A DNA stretch of 15,169 bases from assembly GCA_012514775.1 (NCBI GenBank), contig JAAYZQ010000537.1:1-15169 (forward strand), given 5' to 3'. The notes beneath the pieces are model-generated. The model ran no database searches, was not told the origin of the DNA, and saw nothing but the letters and a program-made list of their open reading frames with translations. A program made the translations under genes and the position numbers. Below, piece by piece: positions 6,959 through 13,644 of the stretch. This DNA comes from Anaerolineaceae bacterium. Lineage in GTDB: Bacteria; Chloroflexota; Anaerolineae; JAAYZQ01. Numbering within the stretch: position 1 is the stretch's first letter; each line of letters starts with the position of its first letter.

Positions 6959-6987
6959 ATTATACCGCCAACCGCCGGAAACGACAA
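6959..6987 (-). promoter_or_regulatory. Promoter of the response-regulator gene
   Basis: On the minus strand TATAAT (6964-6959, perfect) is preceded by a 17-bp spacer and TTGTCG (6987-6982, 4 of 6). The predicted start is near 6952. The repeat array of the dnaK side begins 10 bp upstream of this -35 box, so one regulator could affect both directions. Confidence 0.7.
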
Positions 6988-6996
6988 GTGCGAAGT

Positions 6997-7036
6997 TCTA
7001 ACAAAACGCTAACAGTGATCTAATCCCATTCTAACA
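6997..7036 (+). promoter_or_regulatory. Four direct repeats at exact 11-bp spacing, PhoB/OmpR-type operator candidate
   Basis: The heptamers TCTAACA (6997-7003), GCTAACA (7008-7014), TCTAATC (7019-7025) and TCTAACA (7030-7036) repeat with a period of exactly 11 bp. Tandem 7-bp units one helical turn apart are the binding mode of PhoB/OmpR-family regulators: the E. coli pho box, the B. subtilis PhoP TTAACA boxes and cyanobacterial CTTAAC boxes all use it. The last unit ends 9 bp before a dnaK -10 candidate, close to the pho-box to -10 distance. The repeats are seen directly; the regulator family is inference. Confidence 0.65.
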
Positions 7037-7045
7037 GAGTATGTG

Positions 7046-7051
7046 TATGCT
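7046..7051 (+). promoter_or_regulatory. Candidate dnaK -10 box
   Basis: TATGCT matches TATAAT at 4 of 6 positions, with no good -35 box at 17 bp; the 11-bp repeat array occupies that place. A weak core promoter behind a repeat array is the usual layout for activator-dependent promoters. The start would be near 7058, giving a leader of about 70 nt. Confidence 0.45.
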
Positions 7052-7070
7052 ACCTTTGCATTAGTGTGAG

Positions 7071-7101
7071 GCCGGCCAGCTAGATCTAGATCGAGGCCGG
7101 C
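7071..7101 (+). promoter_or_regulatory. Palindromic hairpin in the dnaK leader
   Basis: GCCGGCC (7071-7077) and GGCCGGC (7095-7101) are perfectly complementary around a 17-base loop that itself holds the palindrome CTAGATCTAG (7080-7089). GAGGCCGGC also occurs twice as a direct repeat (7069-7077 and 7093-7101). It lies between the probable start point and the AGGGAG ribosome binding site of dnaK. It could be a repressor operator or an RNA structure. It is not a CIRCE (no TTAGCACTC arm) and not a HAIR element. Confidence 0.55.
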
Positions 7102-7126
7102 GGATTTGTGAGTGAGGGAGTGAACT

Positions 7127-9067
7127 ATGGCTAAAATCATCGGCATCGACCTGGGAACCACGAACAGCGTGGTGGCTGTCATCGAGGGTGGAGAGCCCAC
7201 CATCATTCCGACGGCCGAAGGCGGGCGTCTTTGCCCGTCGGTGGTTGCCTTTACAAAGAACAACGAGCGGCTGGTGGGCCAGACGGCCCGCCGCCAGGCG
7301 GTGGTCAATCCTGACAACACGGTCTTTTCCATCAAGCGACTGATGGGCCGCCGCTACGACGAAGCGGAAGTGGAAAAGGCGCGCACCATCCTGCCCTACA
7401 AGATCGTGCAGGGTCCGAGTGGCGACGCCCGCGTCCACATTCCGCAAACGGGCAAGGAATACACGCCCCAGGAGATCTCGGCAATGATCCTGCGCAAGCT
7501 GGCTGACGACGCCGAGGCGTACCTGGGCGAAAAAGTCACGCAGGCAGTGATTACCGTGCCGGCGTACTTTAACGACTCGCAGCGCCAGGCGACCAAGGAC
7601 GCCGGCAAGATCGCCGGCCTGGAAGTGCTGCGCATCATCAACGAGCCTACGGCGGCCTCTCTGGCCTATGGCCTGGACCGCGAAGGGGCCGAAACGATCC
7701 TGGTGTTCGACCTTGGCGGCGGCACCTTTGACGTTTCCATCCTGGAAGTGGGCGAGGGCGTGGTGGAGGTCAAGTCCACCAGTGGCGATACCTTCCTGGG
7801 CGGCGACGACTGGGACGATCGCATCGTGGATTGGGTGGCCGGCGAGTTCCGAAAGGACCAGGGCATCGACCTGCGGCAGGATCGCCAGGCGTTGCAGCGG
7901 CTGAAAGAGGCCGCCGAAAAGGCCAAGATCGAGCTGTCCACCGTCCTGGAGACCGAGATCAACCTGCCCTTTATCACCGCCGACGCGACGGGTCCCAAGC
8001 ACCTGCAGATCAAGCTGACCCGCGCCAAGCTCGAGCAGCTTACCGAAGACCTGGTGCAGCGCTGCCGCGGGCCCTTTGAGCAGGCATTGAAGGACGCGAA
8101 GCTGAATGCCAGCGATATCGACCAGGTGGTCCTGGTGGGTGGCGCGACGCGCATGCCCATGATCCAGGATCTGGTGCGCAACCTGACGGGTGGCAAGGAG
8201 CCCCACAAGGGCGTCAACCCGGACGAGGTCGTCGCCATCGGCGCCGCCATTCAGGCCGGCGTGCTGGGCGGCGAAGTCAAGGACGTGCTCCTGCTGGACG
8301 TCACCCCGCTGACGCTGGGTGTGGAAACGCTGGGCGGCGTAATGACGCCTCTCATCGACCGGAATACGACCATCCCGGTGCGCAAGAGCGAGATCTTTTC
8401 TACGGCCGAAGACGGGCAGACGGCGGTGACCATCCACGTGCTCCAGGGCGAGCGCACCATGGCCGCCGACAATATGACCCTCGGCCGGTTCAACCTGGAG
8501 GGCATCCCGCCCGCGCCTCGCGGCGTGCCGCAGGTCGAGGTCACCTTTGACATCGACGCCAACGGCATTCTCAACGTAACGGCAAAGGACAAGGCCACGG
8601 GCAAGGAGCAGCGGATCGCCATCACTGCCACGACCAACCTGAGCAAGGACGAGGTCGAGCAGAAGGTGCGCGACGCCAAGCGCCACGAGGCCGACGACCG
8701 GCGGCGCCGGGAGAGCATCGAGGCGCGCAACACCGCCGACCAGCTTATCTACCAGACGGAAAAGGTGCTGCGCGACATGGGCGACCAGGTGCCGGCCAAC
8801 GACCGCGCCACCATCGAGGGAACGCTGGAAGAGCTGCGGCGGGCGAAGGATGGCGACGACGTGGCTCGCATCCGCCAGCTCACCGAGCAGTTGCAGCAGG
8901 CGACCTATGCCATCGGGCAGCAGATGTATGCCCAGCAGCAGGCTGAGGGCGGTCCCCAGGCGGGCCCGTTCCCCGGTGAGCCCGGCCAGCCGGGCGGTCC
9001 TGGCCGCCAGGACGGCCGCAATGGCGACGATGACGACGTCGTCGACGCCGAATTCCGAGAAGTCTAG
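7127..9067 (+). CDS. dnaK: Chaperone protein DnaK (Hsp70)
   Basis: A complete 646-residue Hsp70. The three family signatures are present: 'IDLGTTNSV' at residues 7-15, '[14 protein letters not shown]' near 190-205 and '[17 protein letters not shown]' near 335-350. The nucleotide-binding domain ends near the linker '[10 protein letters not shown]', followed by the substrate-binding beta domain, the helical lid, a Gly/Pro/Gln-rich tail and the charged end '[13 protein letters not shown]'. It folds and protects unfolded proteins in the cytosol by ATP-driven cycles with DnaJ and GrpE, whose genes follow. The start has AGGGAG about 7 bp upstream and the standard '[14 protein letters not shown]'. 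Control seems to come from the 11-bp repeat array and leader palindrome upstream, not from CIRCE. A long antisense frame over this gene is a coding shadow. Confidence 0.99.
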   Translation: MAKIIGIDLGTTNSVVAVIEGGEPTIIPTAEGGRLCPSVVAFTKNNERLVGQTARRQAVVNPDNTVFSIKRLMGRRYDEAEVEKARTILPYKIVQGPSGDARVHIPQTGKEYTPQEISAMILRKLADDAEAYLGEKVTQAVITVPAYFNDSQRQATKDAGKIAGLEVLRIINEPTAASLAYGLDREGAETILVFDLGGGTFDVSILEVGEGVVEVKSTSGDTFLGGDDWDDRIVDWVAGEFRKDQGIDLRQDRQALQRLKEAAEKAKIELSTVLETEINLPFITADATGPKHLQIKLTRAKLEQLTEDLVQRCRGPFEQALKDAKLNASDIDQVVLVGGATRMPMIQDLVRNLTGGKEPHKGVNPDEVVAIGAAIQAGVLGGEVKDVLLLDVTPLTLGVETLGGVMTPLIDRNTTIPVRKSEIFSTAEDGQTAVTIHVLQGERTMAADNMTLGRFNLEGIPPAPRGVPQVEVTFDIDANGILNVTAKDKATGKEQRIAITATTNLSKDEVEQKVRDAKRHEADDRRRRESIEARNTADQLIYQTEKVLRDMGDQVPANDRATIEGTLEELRRAKDGDDVARIRQLTEQLQQATYAIGQQMYAQQQAEGGPQAGPFPGEPGQPGGPGRQDGRNGDDDDVVDAEFREV

Positions 9068-9080
9068 CCAGGGCATCCGT

Positions 9081-9126
9081 CCCTCCGCCAGAATCCGCCC
9101 GTGGACATCCACGAGCAGGCGGAGGG
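9081..9126 (+). promoter_or_regulatory. First hairpin of the dnaK-grpE gap, with alternative pairings
   Basis: CCCTCCGCC (9081-9089) is complementary to GGCGGAGGG (9118-9126), enclosing CGTGGA/TCCACG (9100-9105 with 9108-9113). TCCGCC (9094-9099) can instead pair with GGCGGA (9118-9123), stacking directly on the inner stem, so two folds compete for the same right arm. No T-run follows. Confidence 0.55.
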
Positions 9127-9138
9127 CGGTCCCTGATG

Positions 9139-9165
9139 GCGGGCCCGTGGCATCCACGGGCCCGC
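9139..9165 (+). promoter_or_regulatory. 12-bp perfect hairpin just before grpE
   Basis: GCGGGCCCGTGG (9139-9150) pairs with CCACGGGCCCGC (9154-9165) around the triloop CAT. It is followed by TTGAAGGAATG, not a T-run, so it is a poor intrinsic terminator. The core CCCGTGG-CATCCACG repeats the core of the preceding hairpin with one base difference. Stabilising the upstream dnaK message, or setting a lower level of grpE-dnaJ, is a reasonable inference. Confidence 0.7.
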
Positions 9166-9186
9166 TTGAAGGAATGACCACCGAAC

Positions 9187-9792
9187 ATGGATAGAAGAGT
9201 GAGGATTCCGGTCCGGCTCCAGAACTCTCCGGCCAGGCTGGAGACGGGGGAGCGGGACCCGGACAACGCCGGGCCGCGCCCGGAAGAGATCAGGCCAGCC
9301 GGTGCCGGCAGCGTGGCACAGGGGGCGGGGCCAGGCGGAGAAACGGCGGCCGAGGGACGGACCGCCCGGGAACAGGACGTGGATTGGCGCGACCTGGCGC
9401 TGCGCCTGCAAGCCGAGATGGAGAACTATCGCAAGCGCCAGCAGCGGCTGGCGCAGGATCAGATCCAGGCCGAGCGGGAGCGATTGCTCGCCGCTTTCCT
9501 GGCAACCGTGGACAACCTGGAGCGCGCGCTCAAGTCGCCCGGTGACGGGCAGGCGCTTCGGCAGGGAGTTCAGTTGACCCACCGCGAGGCGATCCAGTTC
9601 CTGGACAAAGAGGGCGTCAGGGAAATCGAAGCGCTGGACCGCTCGTTTGACCCGGCCTGGCACGACGCCGTGGCCACCGTTGGACACCGGCAGGCGAACG
9701 TTGCCCCCGAGACCGTGGTCCAGGTCCTGCAGCCGGGCTATCGCATGGGCGACCAGTTGTTGCGACCGGCCAGGGTCATCGTGGCCGTCTAG
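9187..9792 (+). CDS. grpE: GrpE nucleotide exchange factor
   Basis: A 201-residue GrpE. Residues 1-63 are a disordered, Gly/Pro/Glu-rich leader. Residues 66-115 form the long dimerisation coiled coil with the conserved 'AEMENYRKR' (77-84) and 'VDNLERAL' (108-115). The beta domain ends with 'FDPAWHDAV' (154-162) and 'PGYRMGDQLLRPARVIVAV', the GrpE C-terminal pattern. It releases ADP from DnaK. The ATG at 9187 is the best start, but AAGGA lies about 13 bp upstream, further than usual. That AAGGA sits next to a tiny overlapping frame (ATG at 9174, six codons) whose stop overlaps the grpE start region, which might couple or limit initiation. GTG at 9199 is an alternative. The gene is separated from dnaK by 119 bp with two hairpins. 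Confidence 0.95.
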   Translation: MDRRVRIPVRLQNSPARLETGERDPDNAGPRPEEIRPAGAGSVAQGAGPGGETAAEGRTAREQDVDWRDLALRLQAEMENYRKRQQRLAQDQIQAERERLLAAFLATVDNLERALKSPGDGQALRQGVQLTHREAIQFLDKEGVREIEALDRSFDPAWHDAVATVGHRQANVAPETVVQVLQPGYRMGDQLLRPARVIVAV

Positions 9793-9821
9793 CCACCAGG
9801 CCCTGGCACCGGCACCGGTTT

Positions 9822-9844
9822 GCAGGAGCCGCGCGGGCTCCTGC
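9822..9844 (+). promoter_or_regulatory. Hairpin in the grpE-dnaJ gap
   Basis: GCAGGAGCC (9822-9830) and GGCTCCTGC (9836-9844) form a perfect 9-bp stem with a GCGCG loop. CTGAACC follows rather than a T-run. It is the second of three intercistronic hairpins in this operon. Confidence 0.65.
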
Positions 9845-9887
9845 CTGAACCTGCCGAGGAGGAGAGGGGAACCGAAGAAGGACCTTT

Positions 9888-10850
9888 ATGGAGTACAAGG
9901 ACTATTACAAGACCCTGGGTGTGAGCAAGGATGCCTCCGAAAAGGATATCAAGAAGGCCTTTCGCCGGCTGGCCAGGCAGCACCATCCCGACGTCAATCC
10001 TGACGACCCCCAGGCTGAAGAGCGTTTCAAGGAGCTGAACGAAGCCTACGAGGTGCTCTCGGATCCGGAAAAGCGCCGCAAGTACGACCAACTCGGGGCC
10101 GATTGGCAGCGCTTCCAGCGCGCCGGTGGGCAGCCCGGCGACTTTGACTGGCAGCGCTGGACCGGCGGCGCACCTGGCGATCGCGTCCACGTGCGCTACG
10201 GCCGGCCGGAGGATTTCGAAGATCTCTTTGGCGGGGGCAGCCCCTTTTCCGATTTTTTCAGCCAGGTCTTTGGCGGGATGGGCGGCGGCCGGGCCGCGCC
10301 GGGCGGCGGCGGCTTTCAGTACGAGATGCGGCCGCAGCGGGGGCAGGATTACGAGCAGCCCGTGGAGATCAGCCTGGAAGAGGCGTACCATGGCACGACG
10401 CGCATGTTGCAGAAGGACGGGCAGCGTCTGGAGGTTCGCATCCCTGCGGGCGCCAGGACCGGCACCCGCGTGCGCATGAGCGGCGAGGGCGGAACCGGCG
10501 CGGCCGGCGGTCCGGCCGGCGACCTGTATCTGCGCGTCCAGGTTCTGCCCGATCCCCGCTTCGAGCGGCGAGATGAGGACCTGCACACCACCGTCACCAC
10601 CGACTTGTATACCATGATCCTCGGCGGTGAGGTGCAGGTGCCGACCATGAACGGCCACGTGGTCCTGACCATCCCGCCCGGCACGCAAAACGGCCGCACG
10701 TTCCGTCTACGCGGTAAGGGCATGCCTCGCCTGCGCAACGTGGAGCAGCATGGCGACCTGTATGTCAAGGTCGAGGTGCAGTTGCCCACGCGCCTGACGC
10801 CGGAGCAGCGCCAGTTGTTCGAAGAACTGCGAGGCTTGAGGGAGGCGTAG
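9888..10850 (+). CDS. dnaJ: DnaJ-family co-chaperone lacking the zinc finger (type II, CbpA-like)
   Basis: 320 residues. The J-domain (1-70) has the HPD motif at 33-35 ('[10 protein letters not shown]') and '[20 protein letters not shown]'. A Gly/Phe-rich region follows (about 113-145, '[19 protein letters not shown]'). The two C-terminal beta domains cover about 152-305 ('[14 protein letters not shown]', '[19 protein letters not shown]'). The four CxxCxGxG repeats of type I DnaJ are absent; the protein goes straight from the G/F region to the first beta domain, as in CbpA and type II Hsp40s. It delivers clients to DnaK and stimulates its ATPase through HPD. GAAGAAGGA lies 5 bp before the ATG. 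The next gene follows 6 bp after the stop and looks like a CbpM-type partner, so the cbpA-cbpM pairing seems to be built into the dnaK operon. Confidence 0.93.
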   Translation: MEYKDYYKTLGVSKDASEKDIKKAFRRLARQHHPDVNPDDPQAEERFKELNEAYEVLSDPEKRRKYDQLGADWQRFQRAGGQPGDFDWQRWTGGAPGDRVHVRYGRPEDFEDLFGGGSPFSDFFSQVFGGMGGGRAAPGGGGFQYEMRPQRGQDYEQPVEISLEEAYHGTTRMLQKDGQRLEVRIPAGARTGTRVRMSGEGGTGAAGGPAGDLYLRVQVLPDPRFERRDEDLHTTVTTDLYTMILGGEVQVPTMNGHVVLTIPPGTQNGRTFRLRGKGMPRLRNVEQHGDLYVKVEVQLPTRLTPEQRQLFEELRGLREA

Positions 10851-10856
10851 GAAACC

Positions 10857-11183
10857 ATGGGCCGGCGAAAGGAAGCAAGGGTCATCACCGTCACTGTGGC
10901 CGTGCGGAGCAGCGGGCTGTCGCAGCGCCAGGTTCGCGAGTGCCTGGTGCGCAGCCTGGTGCAGGAGCCGCTGACGGAGGACGACCTGGCAGAGTTGCGC
11001 CGCATCCGGCGCCTGCTGGAGCTGGGCATCAACCTGCCCGGCATCGAGGTTATCCTGCGCATGCGCCGCCGCCTCCTGACCATGAATGCCAGCCGGCGGG
11101 CCGCGGCGTGGGAGTGGCCTGGAGACGACTGGGACCTTGACGCGCGGTGGCAGCGCTTGCTCCCCTGGGAGCCCGAGGAATAG
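10857..11183 (+). CDS. CbpM/MerR-like regulator, probable DnaJ modulator
   Basis: A 108-residue protein, 6 bp after dnaJ. Residues 19-75 match the MerR-like fold of CbpM and HspR: 'GLSQRQVRECLVRSLVQEPL', then 'DDLAELRRIRRLLELGINLP' and 'GIEVILRMRRRLLTM'. In DNA-binding MerR/HspR proteins the second helix reads like 'RTLRYYE'; here the place is 'RQVRECL', without the aromatic pair. That fits CbpM, which binds the J-domain of CbpA and inhibits it, better than a DNA-binding repressor. The position next to a CbpA-like DnaJ supports this. HspR, which follows dnaJ in actinobacterial dnaK operons, is the main alternative. The C-terminal 25 residues are Trp-rich ('AAAWEWPGDDWDLDARWQRL') and not recognised. 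The family is fairly sure; the exact role is inferred. Confidence 0.7.
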   Translation: MGRRKEARVITVTVAVRSSGLSQRQVRECLVRSLVQEPLTEDDLAELRRIRRLLELGINLPGIEVILRMRRRLLTMNASRRAAAWEWPGDDWDLDARWQRLLPWEPEE

Positions 11184-11196
11184 GCCGGAGGTGTGA

Positions 11197-11616
11197 ATGT
11201 TCCGCAAGATCCTGTTTGCTAACGAGGGCTCGCCGGCGGGCGATCGGGCGCTGCTGTACGTGGAGCACCTGGCCCTCGTCGACAACGCCGAAGTGATTGT
11301 GCTGCACGCCTTCCAGGTGCCCGCGAATTACAGCACCTCGGACAGCTACGAAGATCTGCACCAGGCCTTTCAGAAGGTGGCCTGGTCGGTGGTGGACGAC
11401 GTTGTGGGCGAGATGGAGCGCAACGGAGTCCGGGTGCGCGGCCTGGTCCGCGAGGCGCCCGCGGCGCGGGCCATTCTGGAGGTTGCGGACGAGGAGGGCG
11501 CGTCTCTCATTGTTCTAGGCACACGCGGCCCCTCCAGCGCGCAGGAGTTGCTCCTGGGCAGCGTGAGCACCGAAGTCTTGCGCTTTTCGCGCTGCCCTGT
11601 CATGACGGTTCCCTGA
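11197..11616 (+). CDS. Universal stress protein, UspA family
   Basis: A single 139-residue Usp domain. The ATP-binding pattern G-2x-G-9x-G-S is complete: G108, G111, G121 and S122 in 'GTRGPSSAQELLLGSVS'. The C-terminal 'CPVMTVP' closes the fold as usual. The N-terminal strand reads 'ILFANEGSPAG', where most ATP-binding members have 'DGS'; Glu replaces the Asp that touches the base, a mild change. The family binds ATP and supports survival under stress, but partners are unknown. GGAGG lies 5 bp before the ATG and the previous stop is 13 bp away, so it is cotranscribed with the dnaJ-cbpM-like pair. Confidence 0.92.
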   Translation: MFRKILFANEGSPAGDRALLYVEHLALVDNAEVIVLHAFQVPANYSTSDSYEDLHQAFQKVAWSVVDDVVGEMERNGVRVRGLVREAPAARAILEVADEEGASLIVLGTRGPSSAQELLLGSVSTEVLRFSRCPVMTVP

Positions 11617-11629
11617 ACCATCGGGCCGC

Positions 11630-11662
11630 GCCGGCCCCGGATGATCTCCCGGGTGGGCCGGC
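11630..11662 (+). promoter_or_regulatory. GC-rich hairpin in the usp-htpG gap
   Basis: GCCGGCCC (11630-11637) and GGGCCGGC (11655-11662) are complementary around a 17-base loop. No T-run follows. htpG has no convincing promoter in the remaining 47 bp, so read-through from the upstream genes seems likely. Confidence 0.5.
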
Positions 11663-11709
11663 CGGACCCGCGTCACATCAAATAGACCAATAGAACGCGA
11701 GGATCGAAC

Positions 11710-13578
11710 ATGAGCGAAGAAGCCAACCGCAGCCAATCCTTTGAGTTCAAGGCCGAGATTCAGCAACTGCTGAATATCCTCGTCCACTCGTTGTACACCG
11801 AGCGCGAGATTTTCCTGCGCGAGCTCATCTCAAATGCGTCCGATGCCCTGAACCGTCTCCAGTTCGAGATGCTGACCACGCGCGACGTCGTCGATCCCGA
11901 TGCCGAGCTGGCCATCAGGCTGGAGGCCGACTCCGAGGGCCGGACCATTACCGTCTCCGATACAGGCGTGGGCATGACCCAGGACGAGGTGGTCCAGGAC
12001 CTGGGCACCATCGCCCATTCGGGGGCAGCGGCCTTTTTGAAGCAACTCCAGGAGGAAAAGCGCCCCGGCGTGGAGATGATCGGCCAGTTCGGCGTGGGCT
12101 TTTACTCGGTGTTCATGGTGGCCGAAGAGGTTCGCGTCATCAGCCGTTCCTACAAGCCAGAGGCCGAGGCCGTGGAGTGGGTGTCGGACGGTGGCAGCAG
12201 CTACCGCGTGGGCCCGGCCGACAAGACGAGCCGGGGGACGCGCATCGAGATCAAGCTCAAGGAAGACGCCGCCGACCTGGTCAGCACCTGGCGCCTCGAG
12301 CAGATCGTCAAGAAGCACTCGGACTTTGTCCAGTTCCCCATCTATATCGGAGACAAGAAAGAAGCGGTCAACCGCCAGACGGCGCCCTGGCGCAAGGCGC
12401 CCCGCGAGGTGACCGAGGAGCAGTACGTCGAGTTCTACAAACACCTGACCCTCGACTTTGAGAATCCGCTCCTGACCGCTCACCTGGTGACCGACGCCCC
12501 GGCCAACGTTCGGGCCATTCTCTACGTGCCGTCCAGGCGCGAGCGCGGCGTGTTGAGCCTCAGGACCGACCATGGGCTCCAGCTTTACGTGCGCAACGTC
12601 CTCATCCAGGAGTATAACAAGGACCTGCTGCCCAACGCATGGCGTTTCGTGGAAGGCGTCGTGGAGTCGGAGGATCTGCCCCTCAACATCTCTCGCGAGA
12701 CGGTGCAGAGCAGCCCGGCCGCCCGCCGCATCCAGCGGGCGCTGGTGCGCAAGCTGGTCAAGGAACTGGAGACCATGGCCGAGGAGCGGCCGGAGGACTA
12801 TGCCACGTTCTGGCGCGAGTTCGGGCCGTTCCTCAAAGAAGGGGTGGCGACCGACCCCTCGTCCCACGGCGACCTCTTGCCCCTGCTGCGCTTCCACTCC
12901 TCCCGGGATGGCGGCGAGCTGGTCTCGCTGCGCCAGTACGTGGAGCGCATGGCCGAGGATCAGCAGGCGATCTACTACCTGATTGGCGAGGACGAAAAAT
13001 CAGCGGCCCGCAGCCCGCACCTGGACTATTTCCGGGCCCACGATCTCGAAGTGCTCTACCTCGTGGATCCCATCGACAGCTTTATGGCCGTGGCCCTGCG
13101 CGAGTTCGAGGGCAAGCCGCTAAAGAACGTTGACGACGCGGGCCTGGATCTGGACGTGAAGGAGGAAGCGCCCGTCGACGGCGCCGTGGCCGAGGCCGAC
13201 TTGAACCGGCTGATAAGCCGCTTTGTCAAGGTGTTGGACGAGCGCGTGCTGGAGGTCCGGGAGTCGAGGGTGCTCAAGGACAACCCCGCCCGCCTGGTCT
13301 CGCCCGACGACGCGCCGGCCCGCGAGATGTCCCGGGTGTATCGTATGTTGGGCCAGGAGTACGAGGTCCCGCGCCGCATCCTGGAGCTGAATCGCTCTCA
13401 TCCCATCGTGGCCAACCTGGCGCGCCTCGTGACCGAGACGCCCGAGAGCCCGGTCATCGACGATTCCATCGAGTTGCTCTTCGAGAGCCAGTTGCTCATG
13501 GAGGGCCTGCACCCGAACCCCACCGACATGATCCCGCGCCTGCAGCAACTGATGCAGGCGGCGACGGCCCGCGGCTGA
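11710..13578 (+). CDS. htpG: Molecular chaperone HtpG (Hsp90)
   Basis: A complete 622-residue bacterial Hsp90. The GHKL ATPase domain (about 1-225) has E38, N42 and D45 in 'LRELISNASDALNRL', 'DTGVGM' at 84-89 and 'GQFGVGFYS' at 125-133. The middle domain carries 'YVRNVLIQEYNKDLLPNAWR' and 'VESEDLPLNISRE'. The C-terminal dimerisation domain is full length and has no MEEVD tail, as expected for bacteria. It remodels client proteins in the cytosol together with DnaK, whose operon lies just upstream. The start at 11710 gives the usual 'FEFKAEIQQLLNILVHSLYT' and has GAGGAT 5 bp upstream. A 93-bp gap with a hairpin separates it from usp. Confidence 0.98.
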   Translation: MSEEANRSQSFEFKAEIQQLLNILVHSLYTEREIFLRELISNASDALNRLQFEMLTTRDVVDPDAELAIRLEADSEGRTITVSDTGVGMTQDEVVQDLGTIAHSGAAAFLKQLQEEKRPGVEMIGQFGVGFYSVFMVAEEVRVISRSYKPEAEAVEWVSDGGSSYRVGPADKTSRGTRIEIKLKEDAADLVSTWRLEQIVKKHSDFVQFPIYIGDKKEAVNRQTAPWRKAPREVTEEQYVEFYKHLTLDFENPLLTAHLVTDAPANVRAILYVPSRRERGVLSLRTDHGLQLYVRNVLIQEYNKDLLPNAWRFVEGVVESEDLPLNISRETVQSSPAARRIQRALVRKLVKELETMAEERPEDYATFWREFGPFLKEGVATDPSSHGDLLPLLRFHSSRDGGELVSLRQYVERMAEDQQAIYYLIGEDEKSAARSPHLDYFRAHDLEVLYLVDPIDSFMAVALREFEGKPLKNVDDAGLDLDVKEEAPVDGAVAEADLNRLISRFVKVLDERVLEVRESRVLKDNPARLVSPDDAPAREMSRVYRMLGQEYEVPRRILELNRSHPIVANLARLVTETPESPVIDDSIELLFESQLLMEGLHPNPTDMIPRLQQLMQAATARG

Positions 13579-13644
13579 TGGGCGGCGGACGAATTCCCGG
13601 CATGAGGTAGGCTGGCAGTGACCCGCTACAAGGAGACGAAAGCC

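Noticed and set aside
6814..6987. 58-residue N-terminal extension of the response regulator
   Set aside because: It runs into the predicted promoter, and AGGAGAG supports the ATG at 6813.
6814..7126. CIRCE or HAIR (CTTGAGT...ACTCAAG) element upstream of dnaK
   Set aside because: Searched by eye on both strands; neither arm is present.
9164..9176. CTTGAA before grpE as a sigma-32-type -35
   Set aside because: No CCCCAT-like -10 at the right distance, and the bases belong to the end of the hairpin.
7061..9181. 706-residue minus-strand frame opposite dnaK
   Set aside because: A coding shadow of dnaK. Long antisense frames over GC-rich dnaK genes are a known source of false 'NAD-specific glutamate dehydrogenase' annotations; it has no ribosome binding site and shows only the mirrored codon bias.
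11830..12897. Long minus-strand frame opposite htpG, and a similar one at 13654-14736 opposite the htrA-type gene
   Set aside because: Shadows of well-conserved genes; no start signals and no recognisable domains.
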